Shown: piece after piece, positions 1-6,411 of the stretch
How positions within the stretch are numbered: position 1 is the first letter of the stretch
Layout: every line of letters starts with the position of its first letter
Assembly (NCBI GenBank): GCA_900554625.1
Contig: USHP01000111.1
Location: 1 to 6,739, forward strand
DNA length: 6,739 nucleotides
From: an uncultured Eubacteriales bacterium
GTDB taxonomy: Bacteria > Bacillota > Clostridia > Oscillospirales > Oscillospiraceae
Reading direction: 5' to 3'
Program-made: the position numbers and the translations under genes
The notes under the pieces: generated by a model
Told to the model about the DNA's origin: nothing
Seen by the model: only the letters and a program-made list of their open reading frames with translations
Databases searched by the model: none

Positions 1-233
1 GGTTCCGATGGAGGGCTGGTCATTTCTTCATCCGCTATTGTCGCATCCCAAGTATCCATGATTGGGTTCACTTCGGGCACCCAGGTTCCTGAAAGGTCAT
101 AAGTGGTCTGCCGGCTGTCCTGAATCATCTCGCCGAGGGACGGGTCCGGGTACAGGCTCCGTCCTGCTGCCCAAAGCAGGGAAGAGAGGATCAGCAAAAC
201 CACAGCCAGTACATTACGGCGCTTCAAAGACAT
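1..233 (-). CDS. 5' fragment of a membrane-anchored extracytoplasmic protein, possibly a sensor histidine kinase
   Basis: Reading the minus strand from ATG at 233 gives 77 codons open to the window edge. The N-terminus is short and basic (MSLKRR), followed by a hydrophobic stretch of about 17 residues (NVLAVVLLILSSLLWAA). This is a signal anchor or first transmembrane segment. After it comes a polar, acidic, proline-containing region that should lie outside the cell. The start overlaps the last 20 bases of the response regulator gene, so the two are translationally coupled and form one operon. A gene placed directly after an OmpR-type regulator is most often its sensor kinase, and TM1 plus an external sensor domain fits that. 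However, no HAMP, DHp or ATPase motif lies inside the window, and an exported protein of another kind is equally compatible with what is visible. The ATG is preceded by a G-rich run (GGGGG, spacing about 7 nt) that could serve as the ribosome site. Confidence 0.6.
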   Translation of the reverse strand, partial: MSLKRRNVLAVVLLILSSLLWAAGRSLYPDPSLGEMIQDSRQTTYDLSGTWVPEVNPIMDTWDATIADEEMTSPPSE

Positions 234-918
234 ACCCAATCCCCCAAACTACCTTCAGATACTCCGGCTTCTTCGGATTCAGCTCCAGTTTTTCCCGGAT
301 GCGGCTGATGTGAACCATCACGGTGTTTTCTACGGCATAGGCATCGCTTTCCCAGACCCGTTCATAGATTTCTTCCGCAGAGTAAACCCTGCCCGGATTG
401 GACATCAGCACCTGCAAGATTTTGAACTCCGTTGCGGTCAGCCGGACAGCATCCCCACGGACAATCAGCTGTTTTGTGGCTATGTTCAAAATGATGCTGC
501 CAACTTGGATTTGCTCTTCCGATTTTGTTTCCCGGATCGAGCCCAGGGCATCATAACGGCGAAGCAGCGCCTTCACTCTGGCAAGCAGCTCCTGTTGGTA
601 GAAGGGTTTTACCAGGTAATCATCCGCACCGGCTTCCAGCCCCAGCACGCGATCGGACCCTTCCGCTTTGGCAGAAAGCATCAAAATGGGGACATTATGG
701 TCCTGGCGGATTCGCATGGTTGCAACGATCCCATTGCACTGGGGCATCATCACATCCATGATAATCAGGTGAGGGTGTGTGGTATTTACAATACGGCAGG
801 CTTCTTCTCCATTATGGGCGGTCAATACTTGATAGCCTGCCTGTTTCAATGCAGTTTCGATGATGTTGACAATGGAATAATCATCGTCAACAACCAGAAT
901 CTGATATGTATCTGCCAT
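214..918 (-). CDS. OmpR/PhoB-family two-component response regulator
   Basis: This is a cytoplasmic DNA-binding response regulator of 234 residues, a normal length for the family. The receiver domain (about residues 5-120) shows the acidic pocket D11-D12-D13, the phosphoacceptor D55 in the sequence MDVMMP, the switch residue S82 (LMLSAKAE) and the invariant K104 (LVKPF). The C-terminal winged helix (about 145-232) has the standard Trans_reg_C features: LTATEFKIL, then the recognition helix ENTVMVHISRIREKL, then the wing ending WGIGYVF. The overall pattern resembles VanR/PhoP-like Firmicute regulators, but the target genes cannot be told. I start at Met 918 because GAGAGG sits 7 nt upstream. 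An in-frame Met at 942 has no ribosome site and lies almost on the predicted transcription start. The gene overlaps the following membrane protein gene and is divergent from the ABC importer, so control of the importer is possible but unproven. Confidence 0.95.
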   Translation of the reverse strand: MADTYQILVVDDDYSIVNIIETALKQAGYQVLTAHNGEEACRIVNTTHPHLIIMDVMMPQCNGIVATMRIRQDHNVPILMLSAKAEGSDRVLGLEAGADDYLVKPFYQQELLARVKALLRRYDALGSIRETKSEEQIQVGSIILNIATKQLIVRGDAVRLTATEFKILQVLMSNPGRVYSAEEIYERVWESDAYAVENTVMVHISRIREKLELNPKKPEYLKVVWGIGYVFEAP

Positions 919-925
919 AGATGTG

Positions 926-931
926 CCTCTC
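926..931 (-). promoter_or_regulatory. Ribosome binding site that fixes the response regulator start
   Basis: GAGAGG on the minus strand lies 7 nt before ATG 918 and supports this start over the in-frame ATG at 942. Confidence 0.75.
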
Positions 932-950
932 AATCTGAACAACTATGGCC

Positions 951-978
951 ATTATAGCATACCCGCCGTAAAATACAA
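951..978 (-). promoter_or_regulatory. Extended -10 promoter of the response regulator gene
   Basis: On the minus strand TATAAT (956-951) is preceded by TG one base upstream (TGCTATAAT, 959-951), the extended -10 form. The best -35 match is poor (TTGTAT, 978-973, spacer 16), as expected for an extended -10 or activator-dependent promoter. Transcription should start near 944 and give a leader of about 25 nt. The palindrome at 992-1009 lies around -50 to -65 relative to this start, a position suited to an activator or autoregulation site. Confidence 0.7.
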
Positions 979-991
979 GGTTGACACAAAT

Positions 992-1009
992 TGTATCGAT
1001 TACGATACA
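992..1009. promoter_or_regulatory. Perfect 7-4-7 palindrome, candidate operator
   Basis: TGTATCG (992-998), ATTA, CGATACA (1003-1009) form a perfect inverted repeat with 7-bp arms and an 18-bp total length, typical of a dimeric repressor or activator site. A perfect TTGACA hexamer (981-986) lies 5 bp to its left. The base 17 after that hexamer begins GATACA, a weak -10, so the palindrome would fill the spacer and -10 of a plus-strand promoter if one exists. OmpR-family regulators usually bind direct repeats, so the neighbouring response regulator is not the obvious ligand. The binding protein is unknown. Confidence 0.6.
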
Positions 1010-1211
1010 CCTTCTAACCTCGCAACTGTAAATTGAGGTTTGTATGATAAGTAAAACAAGTATAGCGGTGCGAAAATATAAAGGGATTCGCTCCGGCGGA
1101 TCATCAAGAAAGCAAAATATCGTTTTCCGGGGCGCAGTGAGACAGTCAAAAGCAGCATAATCCGTCTGTTTATATAATAATTTTACAAATTACACATTTT
1201 TGTGGGAGCTA
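1010..1211. other. Non-coding stretch upstream of the importer promoter
   Basis: I see no convincing gene here. A short inverted repeat AACCTC (1016-1021) / GAGGTT (1035-1040) with a 13-nt loop is present, but its base composition and long loop make it weak. The 3' part (about 1168-1210) is very AT-rich and could act as an UP element for the promoter at 1212. I found no tRNA, riboswitch or small ORF that I can support. Confidence 0.5.
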
Positions 1212-1240
1212 TTGACAAAGAGTTGCGCAAATTATATAAT
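1212..1240 (+). promoter_or_regulatory. Consensus sigma-A promoter of the ABC importer operon
   Basis: TTGACA (1212-1217), a 17-bp spacer and TATAAT (1235-1240) match the housekeeping consensus perfectly in both boxes. Transcription should begin near 1247, leaving a leader of about 29 nt with a strong ribosome site AAAGGAGGT (1259-1267), 8 nt before ATG 1276. The spacer contains an 8-bp palindrome TTGCGCAA (1223-1230), a possible repressor contact. A perfect promoter of this kind normally needs a repressor to be regulated. Confidence 0.9.
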
Positions 1241-1275
1241 CGATTTGTATATTTTACCAAAGGAGGTAAGGATAC

Positions 1276-2424
1276 ATGAAAAAGATCATAGCACTATTAC
1301 TAACTGCGCTGATGGTTCTGGGACTGGCTGCCTGCGGTGGTTCCAACCCTGCCGAGCCCGCTGACACCCAGGCTCCTGCTGCCACTGCCGCACCCGGCGG
1401 GACAGAGGCTGCCGAGGCCAGCTACATGGACGAACTGATCGCCGCCGCTCAGGCTGAGGGCAAGCTGATCGTCTATGGCTCCTGCGAGGAGGAATACCTG
1501 GCTGTAGCCTGCGAAAAGTTCGAAGAGCTTTACGGCATCAAGGTGCAGTACCAGCGCCTGTCCACCGGTGAAGTGCAGAGCAAGATCGAGGAAGAGAACG
1601 GTACTCCCTCTGCTGACGTCTGGTTTGGCGGCACCACGGATCCTTACAACGTCTGCGCTGCAGAAGGTCTGCTGATGCCCTACGAGGCACAGAACGCTTC
1701 CCATCTGCTCAGCGATGCCTACCGGGATGCGGACGGCAACTGGTATGGTATCTACAAGGGCATTCTGGGCTTCATGGTGAACAAGGACGAGCTGGACCGT
1801 ATGGGCCTGGAAGCACCTCAGGACTGGGCCGATCTTCTGAAGCCCGAGTACGAAGGCCTGATCTGGACCTCCAACTACAACACCGCCGGCACGGCCAAGC
1901 TGGTTATCAATACCATGATCCAGAAGTACGGCCATGACGAGGGCATCCAGTACCTGGTGGACCTGGACAAGAACGTTCATGTGTATACCAAGTCCGGCTC
2001 CGGTCCGTCCAAGAACGTGGGCACCGGTGAGTGCGTCGTGGGCATCGGCTTCCTGCACGACGGTATTACCCAGATTGTGGATAACGGTTACGGCAATATT
2101 GAACTGATCATTCCCTCCAGCGGAACCTCTTACGAGATCGGTGCTACCGCCATCTTCAAGGGCGCCAAGCACGTCAATGCCGCGAAGCTGTGGATTGAGT
2201 ACGCTCTAAGCCCCGAGTGCGTCAATCAGGCCCAGGACAACGGCTCTTACCAGTTCCTGGTCATCGACAATGCAGAGCAGCCCGCTATCGCTGCTGAGTT
2301 CGGCCTGGACCCGGAGAACGTCATGGACTATGACTTTGAGGATGCCAAGCAGAATACCACTACCTATGTCGAGGAAGTTATGAATGCTCTGGGCGGCGGC
2401 GACAACCGTTTCGAGACGGAATAA
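1276..2424 (+). CDS. ABC importer solute-binding lipoprotein, AfuA/FbpA-like (COG1840 type)
   Basis: This 382-residue protein captures substrate outside the membrane for the importer encoded downstream. It has a classical lipoprotein signal: MKK, a hydrophobic core, and lipobox LAAC with acylated Cys20. An Ala/Pro/Thr-rich tether (21-49) leads into a periplasmic-binding-protein fold of the iron/phosphonate/sugar-phosphate class (KLIVYGSC at 63-70, PSADVWFGG at 111-119, GIYKGILGFMVNK at 158-170). The name iron(III)-binding protein would be automatic, but no adjacent tyrosine pair as in FbpA ferric sites occurs anywhere in it. It carries His261-Asp262 (FLHDG) and Glu287 (SYEIG). As I recall it, the sugar-phosphate binder AfuA uses a His-Asp plus a Glu at similar spacing; this needs a structural alignment. 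With murR and murQ nearby, a MurNAc-related phosphosugar is my preferred substrate. 2-Aminoethylphosphonate or another organophosphate remains possible. Confidence 0.9.
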   Translation: MKKIIALLLTALMVLGLAACGGSNPAEPADTQAPAATAAPGGTEAAEASYMDELIAAAQAEGKLIVYGSCEEEYLAVACEKFEELYGIKVQYQRLSTGEVQSKIEEENGTPSADVWFGGTTDPYNVCAAEGLLMPYEAQNASHLLSDAYRDADGNWYGIYKGILGFMVNKDELDRMGLEAPQDWADLLKPEYEGLIWTSNYNTAGTAKLVINTMIQKYGHDEGIQYLVDLDKNVHVYTKSGSGPSKNVGTGECVVGIGFLHDGITQIVDNGYGNIELIIPSSGTSYEIGATAIFKGAKHVNAAKLWIEYALSPECVNQAQDNGSYQFLVIDNAEQPAIAAEFGLDPENVMDYDFEDAKQNTTTYVEEVMNALGGGDNRFETE

Positions 2425-2441
2425 CCGCGTAATAAACACTG

Positions 2442-2470
2442 CGGGGGATGGAGAAAGTCTCCATCCCCCG
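2442..2470 (+). promoter_or_regulatory. 13-bp perfect hairpin between binding-protein and permease genes
   Basis: CGGGGGATGGAGA (2442-2454) pairs perfectly with TCTCCATCCCCCG (2458-2470) across a 3-nt loop, starting 17 nt after the binding-protein stop. Only a broken T-rich run follows (ATATTCTTGTTT), so I expect a partial terminator or an mRNA 3'-end stabiliser, which gives more binding protein than membrane components. It ends 15 nt before the permease ribosome site. Confidence 0.85.
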
Positions 2471-2485
2471 ATATTCTTGTTTCCG

Positions 2486-2493
2486 AAAGGAGG
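2486..2493 (+). promoter_or_regulatory. Ribosome binding site that fixes the permease start
   Basis: AAAGGAGG lies 8 nt before ATG 2502. The longer in-frame alternative ATG at 2448 is buried in the left arm of the hairpin at 2442-2470 and has no ribosome site, so 2502 is the start. Confidence 0.9.
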
Positions 2494-2501
2494 GGCCCCG
2501 T

Positions 2502-4217
2502 ATGGCCAGTCGTCAGAGCGCGGCATTGGAGCGGAAAAAGCTGATGGCAGATCCGATTATGGTCACAACCATCGTGGTTCTGATTGCCTTCCTGACTCTG
2601 TTTATTCTGTATCCTCTGGCAATCCTGCTGGTAGACAGCGTATATGCTGCAGAAACCGGACTTACCATGTCTGTGTTCCAGCGGATTTTCCAGATGCCCA
2701 GTTTCCGGAAGGCAATTACGAATACCCTGAAAGTGGGTATGACCGTAGGTGTTCTGTCCACCGTTATCGGCCTGCTGTTTGCCTATGTGGAGGTCTATGT
2801 CAAGCTCCGCACCAAATTTACCGCCAGATTGTTTCAGGTGGTTTCCATGCTGCCTGTGGTTTCGCCTCCGTTTGTGCTGTCGCTTTCCATGATTATGCTG
2901 TTTGGAAAGGCCGGCATTATCACCCGCTACCTGCTGAAAATCTACGATAACAGCGTCTATGGCTTTGGCGGCATCACGGTGGTGCAGACGCTTACCTTCT
3001 TCCCCGTGTGCTATATGATGCTCAAGGGTCTGCTGAAGAACATCGACCCCAGTCTGGAGGAGGCGGCCCGGGACATGGGCGCTTCCCGGCTCAAGGTGTT
3101 CACCAGTGTGACCCTGCCGCTGATTCTGCCGGGTATGGGCAACGCCTTCCTGGTGACCTTTATTGAGTCCATTGCCGACTTTGCCAACCCCATGATTATC
3201 GGCGGCTCTTACGATACCCTGGCAACCACCATCTATCTGCAGATTACCGGCGCTTACGACAAGCAGGGTGCCGCCGCCATGGCTGTGGTGCTGCTGAGCA
3301 TCACCATGCTCATGTATCTGGTGCAGAAATACGTGCTGGAGAAGAAGACCGCAGCAACCCTCACCGGCAAGGCATCCCGGGGACGCATGCTCATTGAGGA
3401 CAAGAGCGTCACCATACCGCTGACCGTGCTGTGCTCTCTGGTAGCGCTGTTCGTCATTCTGATGTACATCTGCGTGCCCTTCGGTGCCTGCTTCAACACC
3501 TGGGGCTACGATTTCACTCTAACCACCAAATGGTTTGTCCGTGTCTTTGAAAAGTACAAAGGATTCCAGGCCTTCCGGGACTCCTTCCTGCTGTCGCTGG
3601 CTGCGGCACCCATTACGGCGCTGCTGAGCATGATTATCTCCTATCTGGTGGTCAAGCGGAAGTTCAAGGCCAAAGGCTTTATCGAGTTCGTTTCCATGCT
3701 GGCCATGGCAGTGCCTGGTACGGTTCTGGGCGTGGGCTATATCCGTGGCTTTGTAAACGGTGTGTTCGGCACCGGATTCCTGGCCGGGATCTATGGCAGC
3801 GCTGCCATTCTGATTATTGTTTTCATCGTGCGCTCCCTGCCCACCGGTACCCGCAGCGGCATCTCCGCCCTGCGTCAGATCGATAAGAGCATCGAGGAAT
3901 CCGCCTACGATATGGGCGCTGACAGCTTCCAGGTGTTTATGACGGTTACGCTGCCGCTGATTAAAGATTCCTTCCTCAGTGGCCTGGTTACTGCGTTTGT
4001 GCGCAGCATCACCGCCATATCCGCCATTATTCTGCTGGTTACTCCCCAGTTCCTGCTCATTACTGTCCAGATTAACGAATTCGCGGAGAAGGGCTCCTAT
4101 GGCATTGCCTGTGCCTTTGCCACGATCCTGATAGCCATTACCTATGGCTCCGTCCTGCTGATGAATCTGGTCATCAAATATTTCGGAACCAGCCGCAAGC
4201 TCAAGGAGGTAGAGTGA
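2502..4217 (+). CDS. ABC importer permease, fused two-domain (FbpB/AfuB-type)
   Basis: This 571-residue inner-membrane protein forms the translocation pore. It is two homologous BPD_transp_1 domains fused head to tail, as in FbpB/AfuB-type transporters, so one chain replaces two permease subunits. I count about 12 hydrophobic segments, roughly at residues 20-44, 75-97, 109-134, 157-176, 214-234, 258-278, 304-326, 361-384, 393-418, 429-446, 490-516 and 534-560. Each half carries the cytoplasmic EAA loop that docks on the ATPase: EEAARDMGAS at about 186-195 and EESAYDMGAD at about 465-474, each followed by the conserved VTLPLI. The gene lies 77 nt after the binding-protein gene, with a hairpin between, and ends one base before the ATPase start. 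The fused architecture fits the iron/sugar-phosphate/aminophosphonate class and does not discriminate among substrates. Confidence 0.93.
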   Translation: MASRQSAALERKKLMADPIMVTTIVVLIAFLTLFILYPLAILLVDSVYAAETGLTMSVFQRIFQMPSFRKAITNTLKVGMTVGVLSTVIGLLFAYVEVYVKLRTKFTARLFQVVSMLPVVSPPFVLSLSMIMLFGKAGIITRYLLKIYDNSVYGFGGITVVQTLTFFPVCYMMLKGLLKNIDPSLEEAARDMGASRLKVFTSVTLPLILPGMGNAFLVTFIESIADFANPMIIGGSYDTLATTIYLQITGAYDKQGAAAMAVVLLSITMLMYLVQKYVLEKKTAATLTGKASRGRMLIEDKSVTIPLTVLCSLVALFVILMYICVPFGACFNTWGYDFTLTTKWFVRVFEKYKGFQAFRDSFLLSLAAAPITALLSMIISYLVVKRKFKAKGFIEFVSMLAMAVPGTVLGVGYIRGFVNGVFGTGFLAGIYGSAAILIIVFIVRSLPTGTRSGISALRQIDKSIEESAYDMGADSFQVFMTVTLPLIKDSFLSGLVTAFVRSITAISAIILLVTPQFLLITVQINEFAEKGSYGIACAFATILIAITYGSVLLMNLVIKYFGTSRKLKEVE

Positions 4218-4218
4218 A

Positions 4219-5295
4219 ATGTCCAAAGAGAAAAAGGGCGTACGCCTGGAACATATTTCCAAAATCTATCAGGACCCCAAGACGGGAAAGGATTTTTACG
4301 CGGTCAAGGATGCCAATCTGGAAATCAAGCCCGGCTCCTTTGTGACGCTGCTGGGTCCTTCCGGCTGCGGCAAGACAACCACCCTGCGGATGATCGCTGG
4401 CTTTGAAAGTCCTGACGAGGGTGAAATCTATCTGGGCGGAGAGCCTATCAACGAGCTGACACCCAACAAGCGGGATACCGCCATGGTGTTCCAGAGCTAT
4501 GCGCTGCTGCCGCACTACAATATCTTTGACAACGTGGCTTACGGCCTGAAGCTGCGCAAGATGGACAAGCAGACCATCAAGGAGAAGGTCACAAACATTC
4601 TGAAACTGGTGGGCCTGGAGGGAATGGAAGCCCGGATGACCAATCAGCTCTCCGGCGGTCAGCAGCAGCGTGTGGCACTGGCCCGAGCTCTGGTGCTGGA
4701 GCCGGGTGTGCTGCTGTTTGACGAGCCTCTGTCCAATCTGGATGCCAAGCTCCGGGTGACCATGCGTACCGAGATCCGCCGCATCCAGCAGGAGGCGGGA
4801 ATCACGGCCATCTATGTTACCCACGATCAGTCCGAGGCCATGGCGCTGTCCGACCAGATCATCATTATGGAAAAAGGCGTCGTGGCGCAGATCGGCACGC
4901 CGCAGGAAATCTACTACCATCCAGCCAGCGAGTTTGTGGCGGACTTCATCGGCGAGGCCAACTTCATGCGGGGACCGCTGTCCCATAAGCAGGGCGACGC
5001 CGGCGTTGTGACCGTAGAAGGTACCGCGGTGGATGTGGTGGGTGCTGCCAACATGGAAGAAGGCAAGGAATGCACCCTGGTGCTCCGGCCGGAGTCTGCC
5101 GTTCTGGCGGAGCAGGGGCAGCTTCCGTGCAAGGTGGTCATGTCCTGCTTCATGGGCTCTTACCAGAACTATCATGTGATGGTGGGCAATACGCTGATGA
5201 AAATTACGGACTTTAACCCCAAGAACAAGAAAATCTACAACGTGGGAGATACCGCTTGGGTGGCATTTGAAAAGGAAAATGTCCACCTGCTGTAA
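4219..5295 (+). CDS. ABC importer ATPase (FbpC/AfuC/PotA-type)
   Basis: This 358-residue cytoplasmic ATPase powers the importer. All nucleotide-binding motifs are intact and in order: Walker A GPSGCGKT (46-53), Q-loop Gln92 in FQSYALLPH, signature LSGGQ (144-148), Walker B VLLFDEP (164-170) with catalytic Glu169, D-loop SNLD (172-175) and switch His202 (THDQ). The C-terminal third (about 245-356) is a TOBE-type regulatory domain, usual in importers of the CUT/polyamine/iron/phosphonate classes. The start ATG 4219 is one base after the permease stop. Its ribosome site AAGGAGGT (4203-4210) is embedded in the final permease codons, so the two are translationally coupled. It is the last gene of the operon and is followed after 10 nt by a terminator hairpin. 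Confidence 0.96.
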   Translation: MSKEKKGVRLEHISKIYQDPKTGKDFYAVKDANLEIKPGSFVTLLGPSGCGKTTTLRMIAGFESPDEGEIYLGGEPINELTPNKRDTAMVFQSYALLPHYNIFDNVAYGLKLRKMDKQTIKEKVTNILKLVGLEGMEARMTNQLSGGQQQRVALARALVLEPGVLLFDEPLSNLDAKLRVTMRTEIRRIQQEAGITAIYVTHDQSEAMALSDQIIIMEKGVVAQIGTPQEIYYHPASEFVADFIGEANFMRGPLSHKQGDAGVVTVEGTAVDVVGAANMEEGKECTLVLRPESAVLAEQGQLPCKVVMSCFMGSYQNYHVMVGNTLMKITDFNPKNKKIYNVGDTAWVAFEKENVHLL

Positions 5296-5305
5296 GGTAA
5301 AACAC

Positions 5306-5344
5306 AACAGGGCTGCCAGTATGGCAGACCTGTTTGTCTGTTTT
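5306..5344. terminator. Probable bidirectional terminator between convergent operon ends
   Basis: AACAGG (5306-5311) pairs with CCTGTT (5329-5334), and CTGCC (5313-5317) pairs with GGCAG (5323-5327). There is one G/A mismatch between the two stems and a 5-nt loop. On the plus strand TGTCTGTTTT follows. On the minus strand the same hairpin is followed by GTGTTTTA. It can therefore end both the importer operon and the convergent murR-like gene. Confidence 0.75.
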
Positions 5345-5390
5345 CGGGGTTTGCATCCATTCTGCAATTCCCGGAAAGCCCCGCCTGATT

Positions 5391-6254
5391 TCACAGTTTA
5401 TCGCTGACGGAAACGCCGGGTTTGCGGATGTGGGTTTTTGCCAGCCGGGGCAGGTAATCGTCATATGCCTGATTGACAAAGGCGGTAAAGAGAATGTCGA
5501 TGATATTCAGCTGCGAGATGCGCGAAGCCATGGCGCCGCTGCGGAACACCGACTCGTTGGCGGTGGTGAAGAGCTTGTAGTCCGCCAGAGCGCTGACGGA
5601 GGTGGCAACGCAGCGGGTAATGGCAATGATGGGTGTTCCGTTTTCCTTCAAAGCCTTCATGCACTCCACCATTTCCAGGGTTTCGCCGGAATAGGAGATC
5701 ACAATGGCCAGATCCTCAGAAGAAGCGTTCCGGGCCTGCAAAAACTGGGAGTGCCAGTCGTCGTTGACCATGCAGGGCTTGTTCATCCGCAGAAATTTCA
5801 GGTGGGCATCGTGGGCGGCATACAGGGAAGCGCCGATGCCGAAGAGCAAAATGGTTTTGCAGCTGCACAGCAGGTCCACACATTTTTGCAATGTCTCCGG
5901 GTCCAGCAAATTTTTCGTGTCCTCCAAGGATACAATGTTCCGAAAGGTAATTTTCTCAATCAGATCTTCTATCCGGTCGGAATGGGTGATTTCCTGGCTG
6001 TTTTTTTCGGTGTTGGTCTGGCGGACGGCCATTTCATAGGTCAGGGCCTGACGAAATTCCCGATAGCCGTCAAAATCAATCCGGCGGCACATGCGGACCA
6101 CTGTGGCGGGGGAGGAAAAGGCTTTCTCCGCCAGGGCGTGGACGCTGAGCTTCATGGCTTCCTCCGGATATTGCAGGATATACGAAGCGATTGTTTTTTC
6201 CGCGGCGCTGAAGGTGGAACTGGCCTCCCGCAGCCGAATCAGTACACTTTTCAT
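5391..6254 (-). CDS. murR: MurR/RpiR-family transcriptional regulator with SIS domain
   Basis: This 287-residue cytoplasmic regulator is of normal family length. The N-terminal helix-turn-helix (about residues 1-77) has the RpiR signature: SVHALAEKAFSSPATVVRMCRRIDFDGYREFR at positions 37-68, given here in two blocks, SVHALAEKAFSSPATV and VRMCRRIDFDGYREFR. The C-terminal SIS domain (about 125-260) binds sugar phosphates and shows FGIGAS (138-143) and the phosphate loop SYSGET (187-192). The gene is divergent from murQ, as in Escherichia coli, where MurR represses murQP and responds to MurNAc-6-phosphate, so I infer the same ligand here. It is convergent with the ABC importer and may also control it. 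I start at Met 6254 because AAGGGAG lies 8 nt upstream. The frame stays open to 6401, but the extra 49 codons run through the promoter. The symbol rests on family plus context; another RpiR paralogue is possible. Confidence 0.88.
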   Translation of the reverse strand: MKSVLIRLREASSTFSAAEKTIASYILQYPEEAMKLSVHALAEKAFSSPATVVRMCRRIDFDGYREFRQALTYEMAVRQTNTEKNSQEITHSDRIEDLIEKITFRNIVSLEDTKNLLDPETLQKCVDLLCSCKTILLFGIGASLYAAHDAHLKFLRMNKPCMVNDDWHSQFLQARNASSEDLAIVISYSGETLEMVECMKALKENGTPIIAITRCVATSVSALADYKLFTTANESVFRSGAMASRISQLNIIDILFTAFVNQAYDDYLPRLAKTHIRKPGVSVSDKL

Positions 6255-6262
6255 AGAACATT

Positions 6263-6269
6263 CTCCCTT
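6263..6269 (-). promoter_or_regulatory. Ribosome binding site that fixes the murR start
   Basis: AAGGGAG on the minus strand, 8 nt before ATG 6254. It excludes the upstream in-frame starts, which lie at or above the promoter. Confidence 0.85.
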
Positions 6270-6282
6270 ATAGCGTATTTGT

Positions 6283-6311
6283 AGTATACCAGTGCCGTTG
6301 GTGGCTGTCAA
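6283..6311 (-). promoter_or_regulatory. Consensus promoter of the murR gene
   Basis: On the minus strand TTGACA (6311-6306), a 17-bp spacer and TATACT (6288-6283), with an extended -10 TG (TGGTATACT). Transcription should start near 6276, a leader of about 22 nt. Confidence 0.85.
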
Positions 6312-6381
6312 CAAAAAGTGAATTTGATAATTGGTTAATATAACAAAAGAGAGCTGGAAAAATTTCGGTGTTGTTTCACAA

Positions 6382-6411
6382 AATATACAATCTCTGTTCA
6401 AAAAATGTCAA
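6382..6411 (-). promoter_or_regulatory. Possible second, distal murR promoter
   Basis: TTGACA on the minus strand (6411-6406) is followed after 18 bp by TATATT (6387-6382). The -35 is perfect and the -10 fair. The hexamer is one arm of the inverted repeat at 6402-6456, so it may be present for operator symmetry and not as a working promoter. Confidence 0.4.

Noticed and set aside
310..957. 215-codon plus-strand ORF opposite the response regulator
   Set aside because: Antisense shadow of a gene with intact receiver and winged-helix motifs. No domain is recognisable in its translation.
1016..1040. AACCTC/GAGGTT inverted repeat as an attenuator or terminator
   Set aside because: Only 6 bp with a 13-nt loop and no T-run. 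It is not placed after any gene.
1300..2172. 290-codon minus-strand ORF opposite the binding-protein gene
   Set aside because: Low-complexity translation without motifs. The plus-strand gene has promoter, ribosome site, lipobox and fold motifs.
3519..4262. 247-codon minus-strand ORF opposite the permease 3' end
   Set aside because: Antisense shadow. The plus-strand frame shows the second EAA loop and transmembrane segments.
5345..5385. CGGGG...CCCCG long-range pairing enclosing a TTGCA/TGCAA stem, as a separate terminator for the murR-like gene
   Set aside because: Large loop, a bulge and no T-run on the minus strand. The hairpin at 5306-5334 serves better in both directions.
4201..5394. 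397-codon minus-strand ORF, longer than the ATPase it overlaps
   Set aside because: His/Gln/Leu-rich antisense product with no motif. The plus strand has every ABC ATPase motif in order.
5334..6284. 316-codon plus-strand ORF opposite the murR-like gene
   Set aside because: Gly-rich antisense translation and a start inside the terminator region. The minus strand encodes clear HTH and SIS domains.
6255..6401. 49-codon N-terminal extension of the murR-like protein
   Set aside because: It would be translated through the consensus promoter at 6283-6311, has no ribosome site, and family members begin near MKSVLIRL.
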